From: an uncultured Bryobacterales bacterium
GTDB taxonomy: Bacteria > Acidobacteriota > Terriglobia > Bryobacterales > Bryobacteraceae
Direction: 5' to 3'
DNA length: 64,000 bases
Assembly: GCA_937959285.1 (NCBI GenBank)
Contig: CALGAR010000090.1
Span: forward strand, 34,051-98,050
Shown: piece by piece, positions 17,959 through 25,790 of the stretch
Numbering within the stretch: position 1 is the stretch's first letter
Layout of the letters: each line of letters starts with the position of its first letter
Program-made: the position numbers and the translations under genes
The notes under the pieces: model-generated
The model's database searches: none
What the model was told of the DNA's origin: nothing
What the model saw: only the letters and a program-made list of their open reading frames with translations

Positions 17959-18482
17959 TTTTGAAGTTGAAGCGGACGCCGGGCATCTACCTGGTCGGAT
18001 TCATGGGATCGGGCAAAAGCACCGTCGGCCGGGCTCTGGCACGGGAGCTGGGATGGGGTTTCTGTGATCTCGATGAGGACATCGAGGCCCAGCACAAGTG
18101 CTCTATCAGCGAGATATTTGACCAGCATGGCGAAGCGGAGTTCCGCAGGAGGGAGCACGAAGCGCTGGCCCGGCGCGTGAACCAGATTCGAAAAGGGGAT
18201 CCGCTGGTGATCGCACTCGGGGGAGGCGCTTTCGTTCAACAGAACAACTTCGAACTCATCGAGAGCGCCGGCGTCAGCATTTGGCTGGATCCGCCGTTCC
18301 CGATCATCCGGCGCCGCGTCGAAGGTTCTACCCATCGGCCGCTCGCCCGCGATCCGGTTGCTTTCGAAAAGCTCTATCACGAGCGCCGCAAGCACTACGC
18401 CAAGGCGGATTATCACATTCGCGACACAGAGTCAGCGGCTGCTGTCGTATCCATTCTTCAGCTCCCGATTTTTCATGGCTAA
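17955..18482 (+). CDS. aroK: Shikimate kinase
   Basis: Phosphorylates shikimate with ATP in the pathway to aromatic amino acids. The 175-residue protein has the Walker A loop GFMGSGKSTVGRA, the shikimate-binding DLDEDIEAQ, EAEFRRREHEAL and the glycine triplet ALGGGAFV, all in the right order and spacing. It overlaps the SDR stop by 4 bases and its own end overlaps the glycerate kinase start by 8. No other aro gene is adjacent. Confidence 0.93.
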   Translation: MILKLKRTPGIYLVGFMGSGKSTVGRALARELGWGFCDLDEDIEAQHKCSISEIFDQHGEAEFRRREHEALARRVNQIRKGDPLVIALGGGAFVQQNNFELIESAGVSIWLDPPFPIIRRRVEGSTHRPLARDPVAFEKLYHERRKHYAKADYHIRDTESAAAVVSILQLPIFHG

Positions 18483-19815
18483 CCAGAAGACGCTTCGGAA
18501 ACACGCCGTCTCAATCTTTCGGGCCGCGCTTAAAGCCGCCGATCCGGTCGAAGCGGTGCTTCGGCATGTCCGTCTGGACGGTGAAACCTTAATCGCCGGC
18601 AAGCGGCGCTATCCTCTGTCGCGCTTTCGACGGATTCATGTCGTTGGAGCGGGCAAGGCAAGCGCAGCCATGGCCAGCGCGGTGGAACGGCTCCTCGGGA
18701 GCCGCATCCACGGCGGAATCGTGAATGTGAAGTACGGCCATCTCGCAAAACTCCGCCGCGTGCAGTTGAACGAATGCGGACACCCGGTCCCCGACGAAAA
18801 CGGAGTACGTGGCACGGAGCGGATCGCCGCAATGGTTCGCGATGCCGGGAAAGAGGACCTTGTTCTTTGTTTGATCTCCGGCGGCGCGTCTGCTTTGATG
18901 CCTGCCCCCGCGCCTCCGATCACCCTGGAAGAGAAGCAGGCCACGACGAGGCTCCTGCTGAAATGCGGAGCGACTATCCACGAGGTGAATGCCGCACGAA
19001 AGCATATCTCCGCGTTGAAGGGCGGGCAGCTTGCCGCCATGGCTTCTCCGGCGACCGTGATCTCCCTGCTGCTGTCGGACGTCATCGGCGATAACCTCGA
19101 CGTCATCGGCTCGGGCCCAACAGCCCCGGATCAATCAACCTTCGCCGATGCCATTCAAATTCTTCGAAAGTACGGGATTGAGAGCGATGTGCCCGGAAGC
19201 GTCCGAGACCGGCTGCATCAGGGCGCGGAGGGTCTTTTCCCCGAGACTCCAAAGCCCGGAGACAAGCTGTTCCAGCGCGTCCAGAATGTGGTTGTCGGAA
19301 GCAATCTGCAGGCAGTCGACGCGGCAGCGAAATGCGCCCGCAGCCTGGGTTACCGCACCATGGTGCTGTCGACCTCGATCGAAGGCGAGACGCGCGAAGT
19401 GGCCGGTGTGCACGCTGCGATTGCCCGGGAGATCGTCGATCAGAAGCGTCCCGTGGCTCCGCCTGCCTGCGTGATTTCCGGCGGGGAGACAACCGTAACG
19501 ATTCGCGGCCAGGGGCTCGGCGGCCGGAATCAGGAGTTTGTGCTCGCGGCGGCAATGGGCATTCAAGGCCTTCCCAACACCGTGATTCTCAGCGGCGGAA
19601 CCGACGGAACCGATGGGCCCACCGATGCCGCCGGGGCCATCGCGGACGGCGATACGATCTCCCGTGCGCGGCAGTTGTCTCTCGACGCTGCTGCCTTCCT
19701 CTGCAATAACGACTCCTACCGGTTCTTCGAACCCTTGGGCGACCTCCTGAAGACCGGACCGACGAACACCAACGTGATGGATGTACGCATCCTCCTGGTT
19801 GGGAGTCCGCAATGA
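18475..19815 (+). CDS. Glycerate 2-kinase (DUF4147/MOFRL type)
   Basis: A class II glycerate kinase of 446 residues that phosphorylates D-glycerate, usually to 2-phosphoglycerate. The N-terminal DUF4147 domain contains VVGAGKASAAMA, LISGGASALMPAPAPP and INEVNAARKHIS-like sequence (here IHEVNAARKHIS). The C-terminal MOFRL domain has ISGGETTVTI, GGRNQEFVLA and LSGGTDGTDGPTDAAGA. An earlier in-frame start would lie inside aroK with a different frame's composition, so ATG 18475 is preferred. Its stop overlaps the next gene by 4 bases. Confidence 0.9.
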   Translation: MANQKTLRKHAVSIFRAALKAADPVEAVLRHVRLDGETLIAGKRRYPLSRFRRIHVVGAGKASAAMASAVERLLGSRIHGGIVNVKYGHLAKLRRVQLNECGHPVPDENGVRGTERIAAMVRDAGKEDLVLCLISGGASALMPAPAPPITLEEKQATTRLLLKCGATIHEVNAARKHISALKGGQLAAMASPATVISLLLSDVIGDNLDVIGSGPTAPDQSTFADAIQILRKYGIESDVPGSVRDRLHQGAEGLFPETPKPGDKLFQRVQNVVVGSNLQAVDAAAKCARSLGYRTMVLSTSIEGETREVAGVHAAIAREIVDQKRPVAPPACVISGGETTVTIRGQGLGGRNQEFVLAAAMGIQGLPNTVILSGGTDGTDGPTDAAGAIADGDTISRARQLSLDAAAFLCNNDSYRFFEPLGDLLKTGPTNTNVMDVRILLVGSPQ

Positions 19816-20174
19816 CGTTCTGGCGCGACGAAGTCATCAATTTCGCGCTGGATTATGAGACGGAGAAGCACATCGCGGAGCAGCGCGAGTGGATCCTGCG
19901 GGAGCCGCAGAATGCGAGGCCCTACTACCATCTTGCACAACTGTACAGAATGCAGTGGAAGCAGGACGAGGCGCTTGGTCTGCTGCTGGAAGCTGTGCGG
20001 CTCGACGAATCCCTCGCCGACGCCCACATCTCCCTCGCCGAAATCTACGCCGTTCGCGGCGACTACGCCGCAGCCTGGAGGCACGCCCGGGCCGCGGAAA
20101 GAGCTGGCAAGAGGAGCGCGGTCGAGATGCTGCTCCGCCACAATGTGAAAGAGCCTCCCTCTGGCGATCGCTGA
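19812..20174 (+). CDS. Small TPR-repeat protein
   Basis: A 120-residue helical protein with two or three tetratricopeptide-like units (PQNARPYYHLAQLYRMQWKQ, DEALGLLLEAVRLDESL, ADAHISLAEIYAVRGDYAAA) with the expected A/L/Y positions. No signal peptide. Such scaffolds bind partner proteins; the partner is unknown. It starts within the last codon of the glycerate kinase gene (ATGA overlap) and so belongs to the same overlapping run. Confidence 0.75.
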   Translation: MTFWRDEVINFALDYETEKHIAEQREWILREPQNARPYYHLAQLYRMQWKQDEALGLLLEAVRLDESLADAHISLAEIYAVRGDYAAAWRHARAAERAGKRSAVEMLLRHNVKEPPSGDR

Positions 20175-20244
20175 CACCCCGCACAATCGCGATCGGCACG
20201 CGTCGCTGTCTGCTGCGGCGTTACGATTGAGGCAGGGGGCTATG

Positions 20245-20625
20245 ATGGCGAATCACGTGAAGATTCTCGCCTATTTGCACATCGCCTTTGGAGCAATCCT
20301 CATCTTCCTTGGGCTTCTGGCCCTTCTTCTGTTTGGGGGAATCGCGGGAATCGCCGGACTCTCGGACGATGTCATCGTCGTTCCAGTACTGCGAGGGATT
20401 GGAGGCGTAGTCTTCCTCGTGATGCTGCTCCTAGGCTTGCCTGAAATCATCGCGGCGTGGGGTCTGTTGAATTTTCGACCGTGGGCGCGGGTGCTCACGA
20501 TCATCCTCTCAGCCATTCATCTCATGAACGTTCCGCTTGGGACAGCTCTGGGAATCTACGGCCTGTGGGTTCTCTTGTCGCGAGACGGGCAGCAGTTGTT
20601 CGAAACCCGCATACGGACTGCTTAA
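20245..20625 (+). CDS. Small four-helix membrane protein
   Basis: A 126-residue integral membrane protein with hydrophobic segments at about residues 5-35, 50-70, 75-90 and 95-115. There are no catalytic residues to recognise and the family cannot be named with confidence. Two adjacent ATG codons occur, and AGGGGG lies 5 bases before the second one, which is therefore chosen. It stands alone 70 bases after the TPR gene and ends at a hairpin shared with the converging catalase gene. Confidence 0.7.
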   Translation: MANHVKILAYLHIAFGAILIFLGLLALLLFGGIAGIAGLSDDVIVVPVLRGIGGVVFLVMLLLGLPEIIAAWGLLNFRPWARVLTIILSAIHLMNVPLGTALGIYGLWVLLSRDGQQLFETRIRTA

Positions 20626-20648
20626 GGTGAGCCTATCGGTATCGGATC

Positions 20649-20688
20649 ATCAGGGCCGGCTAGTCCTCCGAACCAAGACGGCCCTGAT
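20649..20688. terminator. Hairpin between convergent genes
   Basis: A 10-base-pair inverted repeat, ATCAGGGCCG at 20649-20658 and CGGCCCTGAT at 20679-20688, with a 20-base loop, lies between the converging stops of the small membrane protein and the Mn catalase. Its right arm ends 2 bases from the catalase stop. No U-tract follows, so intrinsic termination is only a likely role. Confidence 0.45.
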
Positions 20689-20690
20689 TC

Positions 20691-21638
20691 TCAGTGGCGA
20701 ACCTTGGAGTACTTAGACCACTGGTTTTCACCAGAGGGGATCTTGCTGCTGATTTCCTGGCTGCGCTTTTCGCTCAACTCTCGATTCATCTGCTCAATGA
20801 CACCCGGCTCTCGAACGCCGCCCGACGGAGTTTGATCGAGCAGCCCGTTGGTCTGCCGCACATGCTCGACCGGGTCGTCGATATGCACCCACTCTTCTCC
20901 TTGCTGCCAGGGTCCTCGCCCGGTATTCCACGCGCCGCGCGAGTCCTCCCCAGAGGACATATTGAAGAAGACGTTGATGAAGCGTGGATCCCCTTGCCGG
21001 ACTCCGGGAGGGAAGTTCGGAGCGATATCGGCTAAAGCGGCGGAGAACATCTGGAAGTGGCTAATTTCCCGAGTCATCAGGAAGCGCAATGTGTCCTGAA
21101 CGTACGGATCTTCCGTGAACTGTAAGAGATACTCATACACGATTTTTGCCCGGGATTCAGCCGCAATGTTGGACCGCAAGTCCACAGTGAGATCGCCGTT
21201 CGCATTCACGTATGCGCCGGTCCAAGGCACTCCGTTCGAGTCCGTGACATCAGGGCCGCCGCCGGTCATGACCAGGAAGTGCGGGTTGGTGAGCGCCTGG
21301 TGGGCCATCTCATCCTTCAGCCTTTGAGACTTCAACATTGACGTGATTCCGGAGCGCTCCGCCACATCCTTCAATTCACTGTTCAACGGTCCCAGCAGCA
21401 TGGTAATCGTAGCGCCCACGATCTCCAGGTGGCTGAATTCTTCCGTGGCAATGTCCATCAACAGATCGTACTTGTCAGGGTACGACTGACGGACCCCAAA
21501 TGCCTGGACAAAGTACTGCATCGCAGCCTTCAGCTCTCCGTTGCCTCCGCCAAACTGTTCGAGCAGCAGGCGGGCAAATCTCGGATCAGGCCCGGAGACG
21601 CGCGCGTTGAACTGCAGCTCTTTCACGTGATGGAACAT
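20691..21638 (-). CDS. Manganese catalase
   Basis: A non-haem dimanganese catalase (315 residues) that dismutates hydrogen peroxide in the cytoplasm. All five metal ligands of the ferritin-like bundle can be placed by spacing: Glu35, Glu67 and His70 (EEFSH), then Glu161 and His194 (REISH). The 33-residue gap between the last two equals that of the Lactobacillus plantarum enzyme. GAGGT lies 5 bases before the ATG at 21638; an upstream in-frame ATG adds 13 residues and lacks such a site. The C-terminal 60 residues are polar. A 129-base gap separates it from the upstream Dabb gene. Confidence 0.93.
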   Translation of the reverse strand: MFHHVKELQFNARVSGPDPRFARLLLEQFGGGNGELKAAMQYFVQAFGVRQSYPDKYDLLMDIATEEFSHLEIVGATITMLLGPLNSELKDVAERSGITSMLKSQRLKDEMAHQALTNPHFLVMTGGGPDVTDSNGVPWTGAYVNANGDLTVDLRSNIAAESRAKIVYEYLLQFTEDPYVQDTLRFLMTREISHFQMFSAALADIAPNFPPGVRQGDPRFINVFFNMSSGEDSRGAWNTGRGPWQQGEEWVHIDDPVEHVRQTNGLLDQTPSGGVREPGVIEQMNRELSEKRSQEISSKIPSGENQWSKYSKVRH

Positions 21639-21767
21639 GTGGCACCTCTCAACGGGAGACGCCGGTCTTGCTCGCATGTTTCGTCAGTTTTTTGGGAGGA
21701 GCAAGAGGAGAACTACAGGCGGGAGGAAAGCGAGCGGGCCGGCCGTGCGCAGCCCGCGTGCCAGCAG

Positions 21768-22181
21768 TTAGTTGGTGATGTCGCTTGTGAAGCTTCGTCC
21801 GCGGACAGGGATGTAGATCTTCTCCCATTCACGGTGGGCGGGATGATCGGCGTAAGCCTTAAAAGCCGCTTCGTCCTTAAACTCCATGACGAAAGCATCC
21901 GTGACGGGAGTTGTCTTCAGCTCTCCGTTCGGCAGCTTTTCGGTGTAGCCGCCCTGAACCTTGATGCTCTTCAGCCAGACGTTCGTAATACCCGGAATCT
22001 CTTTGGCCATCTTCTCGACTCCCTTGAGGACAGCCTGCTTCTGTTCCGGAGTTGTGCCCTCCTTCCAATAAAGCGTGACCACGTGAATGATCGACTTCGG
22101 CTTATTCCCTTGGCCAAAGAGCAAGCCGCTAGCGCCTGTCAGCAAGACAACCGACAGCAGCAGTTTAGCGATGTGCTTCAT
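21768..22181 (-). CDS. Secreted Dabb (stress-responsive A/B barrel) protein
   Basis: A 137-residue protein with a clear signal peptide (MKHIAKLLLSVVLLTGASGLLFG, about 1-23) followed by one Dabb domain: IIHVVTLYWKEGTTPEQKQ, VWLKSIKVQ and a C-terminal AFKAYADHPAHREW segment typical of the fold. Members form dimeric ferredoxin-like barrels; the function of exported ones is unknown. AAAGGAAG precedes the ATG. Its start overlaps the end of the upstream membrane-anchored gene by 17 bases, so the two are probably translated together. Confidence 0.82.
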   Translation of the reverse strand: MKHIAKLLLSVVLLTGASGLLFGQGNKPKSIIHVVTLYWKEGTTPEQKQAVLKGVEKMAKEIPGITNVWLKSIKVQGGYTEKLPNGELKTTPVTDAFVMEFKDEAAFKAYADHPAHREWEKIYIPVRGRSFTSDITN

Positions 22182-22584
22182 CTTCGCTTCCTTTCAACTG
22201 AGAATTCGGAAATGCTTTCCGTAATTGCCGCAAACCCGACCAGGTCTCACACAGCACAATCGAGTCAGCGGGATTCCCTAAAGAATACTTGACTGTGGCC
22301 GGCCCGAGGAGCTGAACTGCCTGAGGGTCAAGCTGCATCAAACCTGAAATATCCTGAGACGCATTGTATGTGACACCGCGCACCTCATACGAGTAGTGCA
22401 GGACATTCTCGTCGATGTCAGTAATCATGGCCGGTCCCAAGCGGCCAGACGCATTCACGGCTAACCGCCTGCGGCGCTCGCGCTCCTCGGGTGTCAGGCG
22501 CCACCGCTTAATCCATACCCAAGAACCAACGACGGCTGCCACGGGAAGCAAGGCTGCTAATAACAGATAACCGGAGTGAACCAT
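22165..22584 (-). CDS. Membrane-anchored protein of unknown function
   Basis: A 139-residue protein with one N-terminal transmembrane helix (about 5-25), a basic stretch RLTPEERERRRRLA on the cytoplasmic side, and a small beta-rich domain (about 45-110) containing YSYEVRGVTYNASQDISG, reminiscent of DUF3592-type modules. I do not recognise it firmly. It lies 27 bases after transaldolase and overlaps the following Dabb gene by 17 bases, so it seems to be part of the same minus-strand transcript. Confidence 0.65.
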   Translation of the reverse strand: MVHSGYLLLAALLPVAAVVGSWVWIKRWRLTPEERERRRRLAVNASGRLGPAMITDIDENVLHYSYEVRGVTYNASQDISGLMQLDPQAVQLLGPATVKYSLGNPADSIVLCETWSGLRQLRKAFPNSQLKGSEDEAHR

Positions 22585-22611
22585 AACATGCGGCGACGGC
22601 GCCGCAGGAAA

Positions 22612-23274
22612 CTACCGTGCTTGTGGCGCTTCCTGGAAGACCTTGGCCCAATCCTTCAGGAACTGGTCGAGCCCCTTGTCGGTAAGCGGGTGGTTGAAGA
22701 GCATGTCGAGCACCTTAAAGGGCAGCGTGCCGATGTTTGCGCCCGCCTTCGCCGCCTCCACGACATGCAGCGGGGACCGCAGGGAAGCGGCCAGGATTTG
22801 TGTGTGGAAGCCGTAGTTCCGGTAGATCGTCACGATATCTCGAATGAGATTCATGCCCTCCGTGCCAATGTCATCCAGCCTTCCAACGAAGGGGCTAATG
22901 ATGTAGGCTCCGGCTTTCGCCGCCAGCAGCGCCTGGCCCGGAGTAAAGCAAAGCGTGACGTTCACGCGAATTCCCTCTTTACTGAGGGTGGAGGTGGCTT
23001 TAATTCCGTCTCTCGTTAATGGCAGCTTGACGACAATATTCCTGTGGATCTTGGCAAGCCCCCGCGCCTCACGGAGCATCTCATCAGCGGTGGTAGAAAC
23101 CACCTCGGCGCTGATATCGCCATCAACGATCTCAGCAATCTTGGCGACCTGCTCCTCGATTGGACGTCCTTCCTTTGCAATAAGCGAAGGATTCGTGGTC
23201 ACTCCGTCGATAACGCCCCATTCGACGCCCCGCTTTATTTCATCGAGGTTGGCTGTGTCCAGAAAGAGTTTCAC
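22612..23274 (-). CDS. tal: Transaldolase, small (TalC/FSA-like) type
   Basis: A 220-residue decameric-type transaldolase of the non-oxidative pentose phosphate pathway, or a fructose-6-phosphate aldolase. The start motif FLDTANLDEIK, the VTTNPSLIAKEG segment and the Schiff-base lysine in NIVVKLPLT are all present, followed by VTLCFTPGQALLAAKAGA. The start codon is GTG, with GGGAG 7 bases upstream. The active site alone does not separate transaldolase from FSA. The FAH-family gene lies 22 bases upstream on the same strand. Confidence 0.9.
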   Translation of the reverse strand: MKLFLDTANLDEIKRGVEWGVIDGVTTNPSLIAKEGRPIEEQVAKIAEIVDGDISAEVVSTTADEMLREARGLAKIHRNIVVKLPLTRDGIKATSTLSKEGIRVNVTLCFTPGQALLAAKAGAYIISPFVGRLDDIGTEGMNLIRDIVTIYRNYGFHTQILAASLRSPLHVVEAAKAGANIGTLPFKVLDMLFNHPLTDKGLDQFLKDWAKVFQEAPQAR

Positions 23275-23296
23275 TGTCGTTCTCCCATTCGCTGCG

Positions 23297-24097
23297 TCAG
23301 TCAGTGTGGCTTAGGATCACCTGGTTGGAAAGCAACCCGACGCCTTCAATCTCGACTTCGACGGTCGACCCTGCAGACATCGGGCCAACGCCCGGCGGCG
23401 TCCCGGTAGCGATCAGATCGCCCGGTTCGAGCGTCATGAATGCCGATACATAGGCGATTATATCAGGCAACGGAAACAGCATATCCGTTACAGGAGCGTT
23501 TTGCTTCACTACACCATCGAGGCGCGTTACCACTCGCAAGGACGCCAAGTCCACTTCTGACGCAAGAACCATGCAGGGACCAGCAGGACAGAATGTGTCG
23601 TGCCCTTTGCCACGCGTCCACTGGCCGTCCTTCTTCTGCAGGTCCCGCGCCGTGACATCGTTGACGCACGTGTAGCCGAGCACGAACCTCATGGCATCCT
23701 CCGCCTTCACGTTTCGTGCTCTCGTGCCGATGATCACGCCGAGTTCCCCCTCGTAATCAAGCCGCTGGGAAGCCTTCGGATATACGATGCAGTCGCCGGA
23801 AGCAATGAGCGATGAGGGAGGCTTCAGAAAAATCAGCGGCTCGGAAGGCACTTCGTTGCCGAGCTCCTTTGCATGCTCCCGGTAATTGCGGCCCACACAG
23901 ACGATCTTTGTAGGCGAACAGGGCGGCAGCAGGCGAACTTCAGCGAGAGAAAATTGCTTTCCGGTCAATCTCCCGGCCGGGCCGTCCGTCTCGCGGATCT
24001 CCTGCCCGTCCAAAACTCCATGACAAACAGCCGAGCTGGCGTCGGAAACCGTCGGAGCGATGCTGCGATCAAGACTGAAGCGGACGTATCTTGTCAT
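23297..24097 (-). CDS. Fumarylacetoacetate hydrolase family protein
   Basis: A 266-residue FAH-superfamily enzyme acting on 2-oxo or beta-diketo acids in degradative pathways. The fold signature is seen in VCVGRNYREHAKELG, the acidic metal ligands in DYEGELGVIIG, and VNDVTARDLQKKDGQW with KGHDTFCPAGP. The general class covers acylpyruvases, oxaloacetate decarboxylases and HpcE-like isomerases, and the sequence does not choose between them. Its 5' end overlaps the small upstream gene by 29 bases. Confidence 0.87.
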   Translation of the reverse strand: MTRYVRFSLDRSIAPTVSDASSAVCHGVLDGQEIRETDGPAGRLTGKQFSLAEVRLLPPCSPTKIVCVGRNYREHAKELGNEVPSEPLIFLKPPSSLIASGDCIVYPKASQRLDYEGELGVIIGTRARNVKAEDAMRFVLGYTCVNDVTARDLQKKDGQWTRGKGHDTFCPAGPCMVLASEVDLASLRVVTRLDGVVKQNAPVTDMLFPLPDIIAYVSAFMTLEPGDLIATGTPPGVGPMSAGSTVEVEIEGVGLLSNQVILSHTD

Positions 24098-24392
24098 TTG
24101 TGTTTTCGTCCTTTGAGAAATCCAGGAGAAGCTGACGGCGCGAGAAGTAAAGGCGCCTTACGAGGTTATCCTTGCGAGTGCTATGGCCAAGAATCCGCCC
24201 GCCAAAACGGCGAACCATCTCAGCCGCCAGCGCATGTTCGGGATCAGGCGAATCAATTGGCGGACCGCCCGTCTCGCGAATCCAACTGTCGGTTGCAGCG
24301 TTCAACATCTGCTCAATTTCGGCATTCGCAGAAACCCATCGTCCACGCCTCAGAAAAGCTTTCCGGCGTGCAATACTGATCAGAACTCCCAT
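24069..24392 (-). CDS. Small protein of unknown function
   Basis: A 107-residue basic protein (ISIARRKAFLRRGRW near the N-terminus; DPEHALAAEMVRRFGG in the middle) without a signal peptide or a domain I recognise. It starts with ATG, has no good Shine-Dalgarno sequence, and its last 29 bases overlap the FAH gene. The absence of any alternative gene in the region and sensible composition support it, but it could be a chance frame. Confidence 0.45.
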   Translation of the reverse strand: MGVLISIARRKAFLRRGRWVSANAEIEQMLNAATDSWIRETGGPPIDSPDPEHALAAEMVRRFGGRILGHSTRKDNLVRRLYFSRRQLLLDFSKDENTNDKIRPLQS

Positions 24393-24469
24393 TGGATTTT
24401 AGATCATTGTAAGGGGGCAGCACTGAATCCTGCATCCGCAACACACAGTAGGCAATCTAAGGTAGAGTA

Positions 24470-24652
24470 ATGCGAGTGTACCGGCGACTTGAGCCTGAGA
24501 ACGACGAAGAAGCCGTCCGCAAGCTGATTGCCGAGATCGACGAGCTCGACAAAGCGAAGAATGCGGTGTTCCGCAGGATCTGGCTGGTGGTCTTGTTAGT
24601 GTTTCCGCTGGCGATCCTGCTATTCGTTATGGTCGCCCTTCTGAAGCACTGA
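24470..24652 (+). CDS. Small single-helix membrane protein
   Basis: A 60-residue protein: a charged N-terminal half (EPENDEEAVRKLIAEIDELD) likely forming an amphipathic helix, then one transmembrane helix (about 38-58). AAGGT lies 6 bases before the ATG, and the frame lies alone between divergent and convergent neighbours, which supports it as a real small gene. Function is unknown. Its stop is 10 bases from the converging recA stop. Confidence 0.6.
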   Translation: MRVYRRLEPENDEEAVRKLIAEIDELDKAKNAVFRRIWLVVLLVFPLAILLFVMVALLKH

Positions 24653-24662
24653 CCGCCAGCGT

Positions 24663-25733
24663 TTACTTCCGCGCGGGAGCCGCCTTTGCCTCAGTGGCAG
24701 GCGCTGACGCGGCGGGTGTTGCGGGCTCCGCCTTCACGAGCCCCAAAGCCTTTCGCAGCTCTGCATCAATTCGGTCGCGGATATCGGGATTATCTTTGAG
24801 GAACTGACGGGCGTTCTCGCGGCCTTGGCCGATTCGCTCCCCTTTGTAGCTAAACCACGAACCGCTCTTCTCAATGATGTTGTGGACTGCGCCCAAGTCG
24901 AGGAGATCGCCCTCCCGGCTGATGCCTTCGCCGTAGATGATGTCAAATTCGGCTTCCCGGAACGGGGGAGCCAGTTTGTTCTTGACGATCTTTACTTTCG
25001 TACGGCTGCCTGTTACGGCGTCGCCGTCCTTGATCGCCGCAATCCGGCGAATATCAGCGCGAATGGATGAGTAGAATTTCAGCGCCCGGCCACCCGTTGT
25101 CGTCTCCGGGCTCCCGAACATGACGCCGATCTTTTCGCGGATCTGGTTGATAAAGATTAGACAGGTATTCGACTTGGAGACGTGGCCGGTAAGCTTTCGC
25201 ATCGCCTGGGACATCAGGCGGGCCTGGACTCCGACAAAGCTATCGCCCATCTCGCCGTCGAGCTCCGCCTTCGGGACAAGCGCGGCAACCGAGTCCACCA
25301 CCAGCACATCAATGGATCCGGAAGTGATGAGGGCCGAGGTAATCTCGAGCGCTTGCTCGGCAAAGTCCGGCTGGGAGACCAGCAGATTATCAACATCGAC
25401 TCCCAGCTTCCGGGCGTAAATGGGATCGAGTGCGTGCTCGACGTCGATAAACGCGGCCATCCCGCCCAGCCGTTGGGCCTCCGCGATTACCTGTAACGCA
25501 ACAGTTGTCTTACCAGACGATTCCGGACCGAAGATTTCCACGATCCGGCCCCGCGGGAAACCGCCCACACCCAGGGCATAGTCAAGCGATATGGATCCCG
25601 ACGAGATAACACTCACCGGAACCACCGCTTCGCTCGATCCGAGCCGAACAATTGAGCCTTTTCCGAACTGTTTCTCGATCTGGCTCAGAGTGGCCCCAAG
25701 CACACGGGCTCTCTCTTTTTCGTCAATCGGCAT
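24663..25733 (-). CDS. recA: RecA recombinase
   Basis: Cytoplasmic ATP-dependent DNA strand-exchange protein and SOS co-protease (356 residues). Walker A is GPESSGKTT at residues 69-77, the L2 loop region contains VMFGSPETTTGGRALKFY, and INQIREKIG is conserved. The C-terminal tail is Ala/Pro/Glu-rich (after about 330) as usual. GGAAGAG lies upstream of the ATG. The upstream neighbour is the VWA gene 57 bases away, with a TATAAT box in the gap. I see no recognisable LexA operator. Confidence 0.98.
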   Translation of the reverse strand: MPIDEKERARVLGATLSQIEKQFGKGSIVRLGSSEAVVPVSVISSGSISLDYALGVGGFPRGRIVEIFGPESSGKTTVALQVIAEAQRLGGMAAFIDVEHALDPIYARKLGVDVDNLLVSQPDFAEQALEITSALITSGSIDVLVVDSVAALVPKAELDGEMGDSFVGVQARLMSQAMRKLTGHVSKSNTCLIFINQIREKIGVMFGSPETTTGGRALKFYSSIRADIRRIAAIKDGDAVTGSRTKVKIVKNKLAPPFREAEFDIIYGEGISREGDLLDLGAVHNIIEKSGSWFSYKGERIGQGRENARQFLKDNPDIRDRIDAELRKALGLVKAEPATPAASAPATEAKAAPARK

Positions 25734-25771
25734 GCATGCTCTTCCCGCAGAGGAATTTGGCTGAAACCGTG

Positions 25772-25777
25772 ATTATA
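25772..25777 (-). promoter_or_regulatory. Possible -10 box for recA
   Basis: A perfect TATAAT on the minus strand, in the context GCGCTATAATCACGG, about 39 bases before the recA ATG and just after the stop of the upstream VWA gene. No convincing -35 hexamer is seen 16-18 bases upstream (GCGGAT lies there). A nearly identical GGCGCTATAATC occurs before the VWA gene at 26746-26757. Confidence 0.35.
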
Positions 25778-25790
25778 GCGCGCCCGGGGA

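Noticed and set aside
21734..21757. Short stem GCGGGC/GCCCGC after the Dabb gene
   Set aside because: Only six pairs and no U-tract directly after it; not strong enough to call a terminator.
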